Shown here piece after piece: positions 16,845 to 25,520 of a stretch of 64,000 nucleotides of DNA. The DNA is taken from assembly GCF_029395675.1 (NCBI RefSeq), contig NZ_CP115184.1, positions 1,488,001 through 1,552,000 of the forward strand, in the 5' to 3' direction. Position 1 is the first letter of the stretch. The number at the start of each line of letters is the position of its first letter. This stretch comes from Janibacter cremeus. Its GTDB lineage: Bacteria > Actinomycetota > Actinomycetes > Actinomycetales > Dermatophilaceae. The translations under genes and the position numbers were made by a program. The notes under the pieces are model-generated. The model searched no databases, was not told where the DNA came from, and worked only from the letters and a program-made list of their open reading frames with translations.

Positions 16845-18668
16845 TCAGTCCTCCCGCGGCACGAGCGAGATGAGGGTGAGCTCCCCCTCGAGCGAGGACT
16901 TCTCGGTGACGACAGCGACCTCGCGACCACGCACCGCGAAGAGGGCGATGGCCCTGCCGCCGTACATCCTCCGGAAGTCCTCGTAGGTGTACTTCGCCGT
17001 CAGCGAGGTGCGCCGCACGTCCATCTCCTTCGCCCGCTCGGTGAGCTCCTTGTACTCCAGGGCGGGGGCGAAGGGGGTGCGCGCGGTCAGGTGCGAGGCC
17101 GTCTCCGTGCGGTCGGCACCGACGTGCTCGGCGGGCGCAACGGCCAGCTGGAACACGTGCGCCCGTCCCAGGAAGTGCGAGAACTCGCGGGCCGCGATGG
17201 TGTTGCGCTCGTCCTGGTCGGTGGCGGCGACGAAGGTCTTCAGGCCCGCGAGGTCCATGTCGCGCACGACGTAGTCACTGAGCAGGTTGGCCATCTCGAC
17301 CCGCATCCCGGCCATCCGGGCCCGTTGCAGCGCCGCGCGGTAGACGGTGACGATGACGACGTCCACCCCGACGTCGTCGAGCGCCTTGGCCACGCGCACG
17401 ATCCACTCGTCGCCCCCGGCGAGGATGACCCCCTGGGGCGAGGTCGTTGCCAGCCCGAGCCGCTCGGCGAGCCGGCCCACGCCGAGCCCGTAGATGGCGA
17501 CCGTGGCGACGATGACGAGGAAGACCAGCGGCACCATCCGGGCGGCCTCCGTCCCGAGGTGCTCGAGGCGGGCCGCGTGCTCGGGGTCGGACGCACGCTC
17601 GGCCGCATGGGCGAGCTCGAGGGCGAAGATGCTCACCACGGCGGCGGCGACGATGCCCCGCGGCGCCATGAAGGCGAGCAGGCGCCGCTCCTCCTTCGTG
17701 GCGCCGGTTCCCACGAGCCCGAGGAAGACGCTCAGAGGACGGACGACGAGTACGAGGGCCAGGACGAAGACCGCCGCAACGGGCGCGATCTCCACCACGG
17801 CCTCGGGCGAGACGCGGCCGGCGAGCACGATGAAGAGGATGCCGACGAGGAGCACCTGCAGGTGCTCCTTGAACTGGGTGACGTGCTCGAGGTGGAGGTT
17901 GGGACGGTTGGCCAGGAAGACGCCCATGATCGTCACCGTGAGCAGCCCGCTCTCCGACTCGATGGAGTTGGAGAGGGCGAACGCACCGACCGCGGCAGCG
18001 AGGAAGACCGCACCGTGGAGGAAGTCGGGCACGAGGTGGCGCTTGATGGCCTGCTCGAGCAGGACGCCGAGGACCAGGGCGATCAGAACCGCCGTGACGA
18101 TGGTCGTCCCGAGCGAGGTCAGGACCGCGCTGACGGGGTCGGCCGAGGTCCTGGCCAGGACGGCCTGGAAGACGAGAACGGCGAGGATCGCCCCGATGGG
18201 GTCGACGACGATGCCCTCCCACCGCAGCAGCGCGGCGATGCGCCGGGTCGGGCGCAGCTGGCGCAGGATCGGGCCGATGACCGTCGGTCCGGTGACCACG
18301 AGGACGGCGCCGACGAGCAGCGCCAGCTCCAGCGGGAAGCCCAGCAGCCACCCGGTCAGCGTGATCAGCGCCCAGGCGATGGCCACGGTGACGGTGCACA
18401 GCCGCACCGTGCTGCGTCCCAGGTCGCTGATGTCGCTCAGGCGCAGCGACAGGCTGCCCTCGAAGAGGATGATCCCCACGGCCAGGGTCACGCCGCTGAA
18501 GAGGACGTCCCGCCCGAGGACCGCGTCGGCAGTGACCACCTGACCGAGACCGAAGCCGACGATGAGCAGCACGAGGATGGAGGGGATGCGTACGGCCCAT
18601 GCGAGGACCTGGCAGGCCACGCCCAGTGCGGTCACGAGCGCGAGGTAGCTCGCCGGGTCGCTGATCAC
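16845..18668 (-). CDS. CPA1-type Na+(K+)/H+ antiporter with C-terminal regulatory domain
   Basis: This 607-residue protein has about twelve membrane helices in its first 410 residues, with the LFEGSLSL and VTGPTVIGPILRQLRP segments characteristic of NhaP-type cation/proton antiporters. Residues from about 420 form a soluble region beginning GVILAGGDEWIVRVAKAL, a Rossmann-like RCK/TrkA-N fold, followed by an additional alpha/beta region. It should exchange monovalent cations for protons across the cytoplasmic membrane and be regulated by a nucleotide or ions. It is transcribed away from a tRNA-Pro gene that lies upstream on the same strand. Confidence 0.82.
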   Translation of the reverse strand: MISDPASYLALVTALGVACQVLAWAVRIPSILVLLIVGFGLGQVVTADAVLGRDVLFSGVTLAVGIILFEGSLSLRLSDISDLGRSTVRLCTVTVAIAWALITLTGWLLGFPLELALLVGAVLVVTGPTVIGPILRQLRPTRRIAALLRWEGIVVDPIGAILAVLVFQAVLARTSADPVSAVLTSLGTTIVTAVLIALVLGVLLEQAIKRHLVPDFLHGAVFLAAAVGAFALSNSIESESGLLTVTIMGVFLANRPNLHLEHVTQFKEHLQVLLVGILFIVLAGRVSPEAVVEIAPVAAVFVLALVLVVRPLSVFLGLVGTGATKEERRLLAFMAPRGIVAAAVVSIFALELAHAAERASDPEHAARLEHLGTEAARMVPLVFLVIVATVAIYGLGVGRLAERLGLATTSPQGVILAGGDEWIVRVAKALDDVGVDVVIVTVYRAALQRARMAGMRVEMANLLSDYVVRDMDLAGLKTFVAATDQDERNTIAAREFSHFLGRAHVFQLAVAPAEHVGADRTETASHLTARTPFAPALEYKELTERAKEMDVRRTSLTAKYTYEDFRRMYGGRAIALFAVRGREVAVVTEKSSLEGELTLISLVPRED

Positions 18669-18719
18669 GAGCGCAAGACTGCCACCCCGACGGTGGCGAG
18701 GGCCAAGCCCGTGCCTGCG

Positions 18720-18796
18720 TGGTCGGGGTAGCCGGATTCGAACCGACGGCCTTCCGCTCCCAAAGCGGACGCGCTACCAAGCTGCGCCATACCCCG
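18720..18796 (-). tRNA. tRNA-Pro (anticodon TGG), CCA encoded
   Basis: The minus strand folds into a full cloverleaf. The acceptor stem is CGGGGTA with TACCCCG, the anticodon arm is TCCGC-TTTGGGA-GCGGA, and the T arm contains TTCGAAT. The discriminator base is A and CCA is encoded at 18720-18722. Confidence 0.95.
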
Positions 18797-18886
18797 TTGA
18801 CCCGATTGCGCTCGGGCTGCGTGCGGGGACTAGGCTAACCCCTGCTGCTCCGACCGTTGCGCCACAGGCCGACTCGGGGGCTGCGC

Positions 18887-18957
18887 GCGGGTGTAGCTCA
18901 ATGGTAGAGCCCCAGTCTTCCAAACTGGCTACGCGGGTTCGATTCCCGTCACCCGCT
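18887..18957 (+). tRNA. tRNA-Gly (anticodon TCC)
   Basis: The 71-base gene has acceptor stem GCGGGTG with CACCCGC, anticodon arm CCAGT-CTTCCAA-ACTGG and T arm with TTCGATT. CCA is not encoded. A strong hairpin follows within ten bases. Confidence 0.95.
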
Positions 18958-18965
18958 CCCCGGCA

Positions 18966-19003
18966 CGAGGCCCGCGGGACCCCCCGGGGTCCTGCGGGCC
19001 TCG
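18966..19003 (+). terminator. Terminator after tRNA-Gly
   Basis: This is an 18-base-pair stem with one G-U wobble and a two-base tip (CGAGGCCCGC arm and its complement). It directly follows tRNA-Gly and would stop its transcript. Confidence 0.8.
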
Positions 19004-19131
19004 TCGTGGATAACGGTTCGGCACCCACCGGCCGCGGCCGGCAACCCGCCTCCCCCTTCGCACGTCTGGATCCATGACGCAACCGGGCGTCGCGCGCCGG
19101 GCTCACGCCCTCGGCGAAAGGGGAAGTCGTC

Positions 19132-19698
19132 ATGAACACTCGTCGCAATCTCAGTCGGTTCGCCGTCGGTGCAGTCGCGGCCGCCGCGACCGTGGCCGCG
19201 GTACCGGCAGCAGCGCCGGCCGCCACCGCGTCCTACTGCAACCTGACGTGGGGCTCGCTGGCCAAGGCGGCACCCACGTACACGAGCGGCACGCTGGCGA
19301 ACGTGCGCTCCGGCCGGCACGCCTGCTTCGACCGCCTCGTCCTGGACGTCGACGACGTGCCCGGTCGGCTCGGCCACGACGTGCGCTATGTCAGCACGGT
19401 CCGCATGGACGGCAGTGGCACCGCCGTCCCGTTGCGCGGCGGCGCCGACCTGCGCATCATCCTGAAGGCACCGGCGTACGACAACCACGGGAGGCCGACC
19501 TACCGGCCGGCCAGCCGCACCAACCTGGTGGACGTGTCCGGCTACCGCACCTTCCGCCAGGTGGCGTGGGCGGGCAGCTTCGAGGGGCAGACGACCATCG
19601 GGCTGGGGGTGCGGGCGCGGTTGCCGTTCCGCGCCTTCGTGCTCGACGGTCCCGGTGACGGGGCCCGTCTGGTCATCGACGTCGCGCACCTCTGGTGA
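19132..19698 (+). CDS. Secreted AMIN-like domain protein
   Basis: This 188-residue protein starts with a typical Sec signal peptide (NTRRNLSRF followed by an Ala/Val-rich core and an AxA cleavage region near residue 30-33). The mature part contains the RLVLDVDDVPGRLGHDVRYV and GSFEGQTTIGLGVRARLPFR blocks that I recognise from actinobacterial AMIN-like secreted proteins. AMIN domains often mediate binding to peptidoglycan or envelope polymers, so a cell-wall role is an inference. Two cysteines (about residues 36 and 64) may form a disulfide. It converges on trmB across a bidirectional terminator. Confidence 0.72.
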   Translation: MNTRRNLSRFAVGAVAAAATVAAVPAAAPAATASYCNLTWGSLAKAAPTYTSGTLANVRSGRHACFDRLVLDVDDVPGRLGHDVRYVSTVRMDGSGTAVPLRGGADLRIILKAPAYDNHGRPTYRPASRTNLVDVSGYRTFRQVAWAGSFEGQTTIGLGVRARLPFRAFVLDGPGDGARLVIDVAHLW

Positions 19699-19706
19699 GA
19701 CGGCCT

Positions 19707-19763
19707 GTCGGGGTGGTGTGCACCCGTGTGGGGACACCCCGCACCGGTGAGCACCACCCCGAC
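19707..19763. terminator. Bidirectional terminator between convergent genes
   Basis: The outer arms GTCGGGGTGGTG and CACCACCCCGAC pair perfectly over 12 bases, and an inner GTGTGGGG/CCCCGCAC hairpin lies in the loop. The element sits between the stop codons of the secreted protein and trmB and could serve both. Confidence 0.7.
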
Positions 19764-19782
19764 GGGGTGGACGCGAGGCCGC

Positions 19783-20520
19783 TCACTCCCCCTTCGCCGT
19801 GATCCGGAACTCGTGGATCGCCCGGCCGGCGGCCCTGCCCTTGTCCTCGAAGCCGGCGCTCGGCCGCCAGCCGGGGCGCTCCCCCTCGACCACGGCGACG
19901 CCGCCGTGCTCCTCGAGCTGACCGCGTACGTGGTCGGCGTAGGCGGCGTGGTCGGTGGCGACGAGCAGGTGACCACCGGGACGCAGCCGGTGCAGGATCA
20001 TCTCGAGGGTGTCCTGCTGGACGAATCGCCGCTTGGCGTGGCGCGCCTTGGGCCACGGGTCCGGGAAGAACAGGTGCACCGCCGTGAGCTGGTCGGCCCC
20101 GACGCACTGCACGAGGTACTCGATCGCATCACCCCGGTGCACGCGGACGTTGGCCAGGCCCTCCTCCTCTGCGCGGGCCATCAACCGGGCGACACCGGGC
20201 ACGTGCACCTCGGCGGCGATGACCCCGTGGTCGGGGTGCTCGCGGGCATAGGCGAGGGCCGACTCGCCGTAGCCCGACCCGATCTCGAGGACGATCGGCA
20301 CGTCCCGGCCGAAGGCCTCGACGGGGTCGAGGGGTGTCGTCGGGACGGCGTAGCGCGGCAGGAGCGTGTCCATGCGCTCCTGGGTCTGCGGGGACATCCG
20401 CCAGCGGGGGGTGAAGGTGCGCACGGTCGCGCGGTAGCGCCCCTCCTCGGTCAGGGGGGTGTCCGTCAGGGGCGCCTTGTACTGGTCGGGCTCGTGCGGG
20501 TCGGGCTCGGAGGTGGTCAC
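19783..20520 (-). CDS. trmB: tRNA (guanine-N7-)-methyltransferase
   Basis: This 245-residue SAM-dependent enzyme methylates G46 in the tRNA variable loop. The SAM-binding glycine loop is VLEIGSGYGES (about residue 77), and the family signature FPDPWPKARHAKRR lies near residue 150. The first 45 residues are a variable, charged extension that is common in actinobacterial homologues. It is transcribed toward the secreted AMIN-like gene. The PP2C gene lies 22 bases downstream of the trmB start region on the same strand, so trmB may follow it in one transcript. Confidence 0.92.
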   Translation of the reverse strand: MTTSEPDPHEPDQYKAPLTDTPLTEEGRYRATVRTFTPRWRMSPQTQERMDTLLPRYAVPTTPLDPVEAFGRDVPIVLEIGSGYGESALAYAREHPDHGVIAAEVHVPGVARLMARAEEEGLANVRVHRGDAIEYLVQCVGADQLTAVHLFFPDPWPKARHAKRRFVQQDTLEMILHRLRPGGHLLVATDHAAYADHVRGQLEEHGGVAVVEGERPGWRPSAGFEDKGRAAGRAIHEFRITAKGE

Positions 20521-20542
20521 GGCCGCACAGGCTACCCCGAGC

Positions 20543-21628
20543 TCAGTCGCGCCAGATGATCACAGCGGCGCGGTCGTCCTCGGCCCCCGCCCGGCCACCG
20601 GCGACGAGGGTCTTGGCGAGCCCGGGGAAGCCGCTGGTCAGGCGGGCCTGGGCGGCACCGAGCATCCAGTCGATGCCGTCGTCGAGGTCACGCCCGCGCG
20701 ACTCGATGATGCCGTCGGTGTAGACGAGGAGTGCGTCGCCGCGGTTGAGGACGGTGTGTGCCTGCGGGTACTCGGCATCCGGGACGAGACCGAGGGCCGG
20801 ACCGCGGTTGCCGTCGAGCGGGACCCACCGTCCGGAGCCGGCGTCGTAGTGCATGGCCGGGGGGTGGCCGGCCGAAGCGACCGTCGCCTCGCCCGTCTCC
20901 AGGTCGAGGCAGAGGTGCACGGCGGTGGCGAAGCCCTCGTCCCAGCCGTCCCGCTCGAGGAACTCGTTCGCCATCGGCAGCACGCGGTGCGGGGTGGCCG
21001 ATCCGATGACGCCGCCGAGGGCGCCGGCGAGGACGAGCGCGCGGGTGCCGGCGGCCTGCCCCTTGCCGCTGACGTCGGCGAGGACCATCTCCAGCCGACG
21101 ACCGCACCGGCTCGACGAGGTGATGTTGAAGTCACCGGCGAAGGCATTGCCGTGCGCGGTGGCGAAGGACCGCTCCGCGTGCCACCCGCACGGCAGCCGC
21201 GGGATGTCGCCCATCGCGTGCAGGCGCGAGCGCAGGTCACCGAGCATCCGGTCACCCTCGAAGGTCGCCGCCCCGTGGTGCGAGCGCGACGTGGCGACCG
21301 CGTACATCAGGGCCAGGGAGATCATCAGGGGGAGGGTGCCGACCATCCCCTCGCCGGTGAAGACGATGGCCCCGGCGACACAGACCAGGACGACGCCGAA
21401 GACCGTCCGCACCTGCTGCAGCGAGCAGAGCGTGGTCGCCAGGAGGCACACGGGGACCAGCGTCACGAGCGGGACCGTTGCCGCCCAGACCTGGTGGGCC
21501 ACGGCGATCAGGAGGACCGTCCCCAGGACCGTCAGCAGGAGCGGTGTCCCCTCGATCCGCGGCAGCGACCGCGGCAGCCATCGTCGCTCTGCCCACACGG
21601 GCGCACGACTCGGCAGGATCGCAGACAC
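20543..21628 (-). CDS. Membrane-anchored PP2C/SpoIIE-type serine phosphatase
   Basis: This 361-residue protein has an N-terminal membrane region with about four to five hydrophobic segments (residues about 25-125) and a C-terminal SpoIIE-like PP2C domain. The metal-binding motifs are visible as AFAGDFN, LADVSGKG and LVYTDGIIESRG. Such RsbU-like phosphatases dephosphorylate anti-anti-sigma factors in stress signalling, but no anti-sigma partner gene is adjacent. The GTG at 21628 is preceded by GGGGAG with about eight-base spacing; a longer open frame exists upstream but lacks this signal. Confidence 0.8.
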   Translation of the reverse strand: MSAILPSRAPVWAERRWLPRSLPRIEGTPLLLTVLGTVLLIAVAHQVWAATVPLVTLVPVCLLATTLCSLQQVRTVFGVVLVCVAGAIVFTGEGMVGTLPLMISLALMYAVATSRSHHGAATFEGDRMLGDLRSRLHAMGDIPRLPCGWHAERSFATAHGNAFAGDFNITSSSRCGRRLEMVLADVSGKGQAAGTRALVLAGALGGVIGSATPHRVLPMANEFLERDGWDEGFATAVHLCLDLETGEATVASAGHPPAMHYDAGSGRWVPLDGNRGPALGLVPDAEYPQAHTVLNRGDALLVYTDGIIESRGRDLDDGIDWMLGAAQARLTSGFPGLAKTLVAGGRAGAEDDRAAVIIWRD

Positions 21629-21767
21629 GCTCGCACTCCCCGGTCGTCCACGGTGCCGCCGAACGGCGGGACCTGATCGCACCATAAGCGTCCGAGGGCC
21701 CCGTGTGAAGGGCCGTGACCGATCAGCAACGAACCGAGCACCCGTGGGGGGCTGGCGAATCGGTGCC

Positions 21768-22235
21768 TCAGGGCAGTGGCGGGAGGGTCCCGTCCGACTC
21801 GTACGCGCTCACCATGTCGATGCGTCGCTGGTGGCGATCCTCGCCCGTGAACTCCGTGGCGAGGAAGACCTGCACCATCTCCTTGGCCTCGGCGAGCGAC
21901 TGCATCCGGCCACCCATGGACAGCACCTGCGCGTCGTTGTGCTCGCGGGCCAGACGGGCCAGCTCGGCGTTGTAGCACAGGGCCGCTCGGATGCCGGCGA
22001 CCTTGTTGGCGGCCATCTGCTCACCGTTGCCGGAACCGCCGAGCACGATCCCGCGGCTGCCTGGGTCGCTCGCGACGGCCTCGGCGGCCCGCAGCACGTA
22101 GACCGGGTAGTCGTCGACGGCGTCGTACTCGAGTGGCCCGTGGTCGGTGACCTCGTGGCCCTCCGCCGCAAGGAAGGTCAGCAGCTCCTGGTGGAGCTCG
22201 AAGGCCGCGTGGTCGCCGCCGATGTGAACGCGCAA
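21768..22235 (-). CDS. rpiB: Ribose-5-phosphate isomerase B
   Basis: This 155-residue enzyme interconverts ribose 5-phosphate and ribulose 5-phosphate. The N-terminus is RVHIGGDHAAFEL with the substrate-binding Asp/His, and the IVLGGSGNGEQMAANKV loop is characteristic of the actinobacterial RpiB group, which has Glu instead of the catalytic Cys. The conserved N-terminus can only be reached from a TTG start, which has GGAGAG upstream. The gene follows the thioredoxin-fold gene on the same strand after 37 bases, as in mycobacteria. Confidence 0.92.
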   Translation of the reverse strand: MRVHIGGDHAAFELHQELLTFLAAEGHEVTDHGPLEYDAVDDYPVYVLRAAEAVASDPGSRGIVLGGSGNGEQMAANKVAGIRAALCYNAELARLAREHNDAQVLSMGGRMQSLAEAKEMVQVFLATEFTGEDRHQRRIDMVSAYESDGTLPPLP

Positions 22236-22272
22236 GGTCTCTCTCCGGTGTGTGGGAAGGGGTGGGGCCGGG

Positions 22273-22878
22273 TCAGTCGAAGATCGGGTCGCGGGTGCGG
22301 GTGCGCTTCAGCTCGAAGAAGCCGTCGGTCCCGGCGACGAGCACGCAGCCGTCGAAGAGACGACCGGCGGCCTCCCCCTTCGGGGCCGGGCTGACGACGG
22401 GGCCGAAGAAGGCGACCTCGCCGACGGAGATGACCGGGGTGCCCACGTCGTCGCCGACGAGGTCGATGGCCCGCTGGTGGCTCTCGCGCAGGAACTCGTC
22501 GTGCTCCTCGCCGTCGGCGGCCTCGATCAGCTCCGCGGGCAGGCCGACCTCGGCGAGCGCCTCGGAGACCACGTTGTGGAAGTCCTGCTGCTCCTGCAGG
22601 TGGATGCGGGTACCGATGGCGTCGTAGAGGGGCTTGGTGACCTCGTCACCGTGGGCCCGACGGGCCGCGGCGATGACCCGTACGGGCGTCCAGCCACGGG
22701 CCATCAGGTCGAGGTAGCCCTCGTCCAGGTCCCGACCCTCGTTGAGCACGGACAGGCTCATCTGGGACCAGGTCACCTCGACGTCCCGGACCTGCTCGAC
22801 CTCCATCAACCACCGCGAGGTCAGCCAGGCCCACGGGCACAGGGGGTCGAACCACATCTCCACGGGCTGTCTCGGCAT
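22273..22878 (-). CDS. Mycothiol-dependent nitroreductase Rv2466c-family (DsbA-like) protein
   Basis: This 201-residue protein has a thioredoxin fold with a helical insertion. The opening WFDPLCPWAW motif, the SLSVLNEGRD segment, GTPVISVGEVAFFGPV with the cis-proline, and FFELKRTRTRDP at the end match the Rv2466c family. M. tuberculosis Rv2466c has CPWC; here the second cysteine is alanine, leaving the single Cys14. It would use mycothiol as reductant in the cytoplasm. The ATG at 22878 gives the family N-terminus. It is divergent from pepN and upstream of rpiB. Confidence 0.85.
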   Translation of the reverse strand: MPRQPVEMWFDPLCPWAWLTSRWLMEVEQVRDVEVTWSQMSLSVLNEGRDLDEGYLDLMARGWTPVRVIAAARRAHGDEVTKPLYDAIGTRIHLQEQQDFHNVVSEALAEVGLPAELIEAADGEEHDEFLRESHQRAIDLVGDDVGTPVISVGEVAFFGPVVSPAPKGEAAGRLFDGCVLVAGTDGFFELKRTRTRDPIFD

Positions 22879-22970
22879 GGCCCCATGGTCGCAGACGCTC
22901 GGGGCAGATCGGTCGTCGGGCCCGGTGCGTGAAAGCATGGGAAAAAAGTGCCCGATGCGAAGGAGACCCT

Positions 22971-25520
22971 GTGCCCGGGAAGAACCTCACCCGCGAGGAG
23001 GCCGCTGATCGTGCGGCCCTCGTGGCGGTGGACGACCACGCGATCACGCTCGACCTGACGACCTCGGAGACGACGTTCGCGACGACCAGCACCATCCGCT
23101 TCACGGCGAAGGGAGGGAGCAGCACCTTCGTCGACTTCATCGGCGAGTCCGTGGACGAGGTCGTGCTCAACGGCACCGCGCTGGACCCGGCGGACATCGT
23201 CGCCGAGCACCGGGTGCGTCTCGACGACCTGGCCGACGACAACACGGTGACCATCCGCGCGACCGGCCGGTACATGAACACCGGCGAGGGACTGCACCGC
23301 TTCGTCGACCCCGTGGACGGCGAGGTCTACCTCTACACGCAGTTCGAGGTCCCGGACAGCCGCCGCATGTACCCGGTCTTCGAGCAGCCCGACCTCAAGG
23401 CGAGCTTCGCCCTCACCGTGACGGCCCCCGCGCACTGGCAGGTCATCGGCAACTCCCCCACCCCGGAGCCGATGCCCGTCCCCGGTCGGGAGGGCGTGGC
23501 CACGTGGGCCTTCGCCCCGACCGAGCGGATGAGCAGCTACATCACCGCGCTCGTCGCCGGCCCCTACGACGTCGTGCGCGACTCGCTGGTCTCCGGAGGC
23601 AAGGAGGTGCCTTTGGGCATCTTCTGCCGTCGGTCGCTGACGCAGTACCTCGACGCGGACAACCTCTTCGCGCTGACCAAGGCCGGTTTCGCCTTCTACG
23701 AGCAGGAGTTCCGGCGGGGTTACCCGTTCACGAAGTACGACCAGGTCTTCACGCCGGAGTACAACATGGGGGCGATGGAGAACGCCGGCTGCGTGACCTT
23801 CCACGAGATGTACGTCTTCCGCTCCAAGGTCCCCGACGCGCTCGTCGAGCGGCGCGCCCTCACGGTCCTGCACGAGCTGGCCCACATGTGGTTCGGCAAC
23901 CTCGTGACGATGAAGTGGTGGAACGACCTGTGGCTCAACGAGTCCTTCGCCGAGTGGGCCTCGACCACCTGCCAGGCCGAGGCCACCGAGTGGACCGACG
24001 CGTGGACGACCTTCTGCACCCACGAGAAGGCCTGGGCCTACCGCCAGGACCAGCTGTCCTCGACGCACCCCATCGTCGCGCCGATCCGTGACCTCGAGGA
24101 CGTCGAGGTCAACTTCGACGGCATCACCTACGCCAAGGGCGCCTCGGTCCTCAAGCAGCTCGTCGCCTACGTGGGCCGTGAGGCCTTCCGCGACGGCATC
24201 CGGGCCTACTTCGACAAGCACGCGTGGGGCAACACCACCCTGGACGACCTGCTGGTCGAGCTGGAGGCCACGTCCGGCCGGGACCTGCGGTCCTGGTCGC
24301 AGCTGTGGCTGGAGACGGCCGGGGTCAACACCCTGCGCACGCTCGTCGAGGTGGACGAGCGGGGGCACTACGTCGACGCCGTCATCGAGCAGACCCACGC
24401 CGAGGGCTTCCCGACGCTGCGGCCGCACCGCCTCGCGGTCGGCCTGTACGACCTCGTCGACGGTGCCCTCGTGCGGCGCGAGCGCCTCGAGGTCGACGTC
24501 GACGGCGAGCGCACCCCCCTGCCGGATCTCGTCGGGCAGCTCCAGCCGGACCTGCTGCTGCTCAACGACGACGACCTGACGTACGCGAAGCTGCGTCTCG
24601 ACGAGCGCTCCCTCGCGACGCTGCTCGCTCACCCCACGGCCTTCGGCGAGTCGCTGCCGATGTCGCTGGCGCTCGCGTCGGCCTGGGACATGACCCGTGA
24701 CGCCGAGATGGCCGCCCGGGAGTACGTCGACCTGGTCATGCCGGTCCTCGACGGGCTGGACGACTCGACGCTGCTGCGCACGCTGCTGGCCCAGGTGTCG
24801 ACGTGCGTGGCCACCTACAGCGCCCCCGAGCACCGGGAGGCACTGCGCGAGGCGGTCGTCACCTCCCTTCGCTCGCTGGCGGAGACGGCTGCGCCCGGCA
24901 GCGATGCCCAGCTGCAGCTGGTCACCGCGCACGCCAACATGCTCTCCCCGGGGGCCGACACCGACCTCGTCTCGGGCCTGCTCGACGGCAGCACGACCCT
25001 CGAGGGCCTGGCCGTCGACACCGACATGCGGTGGACCCTCCTCACCGGTCTCGCCGCCGCCGGCGAGGCCGACGCCGACGCCATCGCGCAGGAGGCGAAG
25101 GGGGACAACACGGCGACCGGTCGTGAGCGCGCCGCCCGTGCTGCCGGGAGCATCCCGACCGCCGAGGCCAAGGAGGCCGCGTGGCAGGCCGGCGTGGTCG
25201 CGACCGACACCCCGAACTCCGTCGTCGACGCCCACGGCCTCGGCTTCGGCCGGGTCGTCGATCCGGCGCTGCTGACCCCCTTCGTCGATCGGTACCACGA
25301 CGTCCTCGAGGAGGTGTGGTCGACGCGGACGCACGCCATCGCCGAGGGCATCGTCCTCGGGTTCTACCCGATGGCCCTGGCCGGCCCGCAGCTGCTCGCG
25401 ACCACGCAGGCCTGGTTGGACGAGCACCCGCAGGCGCCCGACGGCCTGCGGCGCCTCGTCGCGGAGAGTCGCGATGCCGTCGTCCGCGCCGTGCGGGCCC
25501 AGGAGCGTGACGGCCGGTGA
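22971..25520 (+). CDS. pepN: Aminopeptidase N (M1 family zinc metallopeptidase)
   Basis: This 849-residue peptidase removes N-terminal amino acids from peptides in the cytoplasm. The exopeptidase motif is GAMEN (near residue 265), the zinc site is HELAH followed 18 residues later by NESFAEW, and a long C-terminal helical ERAP1-like domain follows. The GTG at 22971 is preceded by AAGGAG with six-base spacing. It is divergent from the mycothiol-type gene and begins a rightward operon in which mscS overlaps its stop. Confidence 0.95.
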   Translation: MPGKNLTREEAADRAALVAVDDHAITLDLTTSETTFATTSTIRFTAKGGSSTFVDFIGESVDEVVLNGTALDPADIVAEHRVRLDDLADDNTVTIRATGRYMNTGEGLHRFVDPVDGEVYLYTQFEVPDSRRMYPVFEQPDLKASFALTVTAPAHWQVIGNSPTPEPMPVPGREGVATWAFAPTERMSSYITALVAGPYDVVRDSLVSGGKEVPLGIFCRRSLTQYLDADNLFALTKAGFAFYEQEFRRGYPFTKYDQVFTPEYNMGAMENAGCVTFHEMYVFRSKVPDALVERRALTVLHELAHMWFGNLVTMKWWNDLWLNESFAEWASTTCQAEATEWTDAWTTFCTHEKAWAYRQDQLSSTHPIVAPIRDLEDVEVNFDGITYAKGASVLKQLVAYVGREAFRDGIRAYFDKHAWGNTTLDDLLVELEATSGRDLRSWSQLWLETAGVNTLRTLVEVDERGHYVDAVIEQTHAEGFPTLRPHRLAVGLYDLVDGALVRRERLEVDVDGERTPLPDLVGQLQPDLLLLNDDDLTYAKLRLDERSLATLLAHPTAFGESLPMSLALASAWDMTRDAEMAAREYVDLVMPVLDGLDDSTLLRTLLAQVSTCVATYSAPEHREALREAVVTSLRSLAETAAPGSDAQLQLVTAHANMLSPGADTDLVSGLLDGSTTLEGLAVDTDMRWTLLTGLAAAGEADADAIAQEAKGDNTATGRERAARAAGSIPTAEAKEAAWQAGVVATDTPNSVVDAHGLGFGRVVDPALLTPFVDRYHDVLEEVWSTRTHAIAEGIVLGFYPMALAGPQLLATTQAWLDEHPQAPDGLRRLVAESRDAVVRAVRAQERDGR

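Noticed and set aside
22821..25427. 868-codon minus-strand frame antisense to pepN
   Set aside because: The plus strand encodes a complete M1 aminopeptidase with GAMEN and HEXXH; the reverse frame has no domain and only shadow composition.
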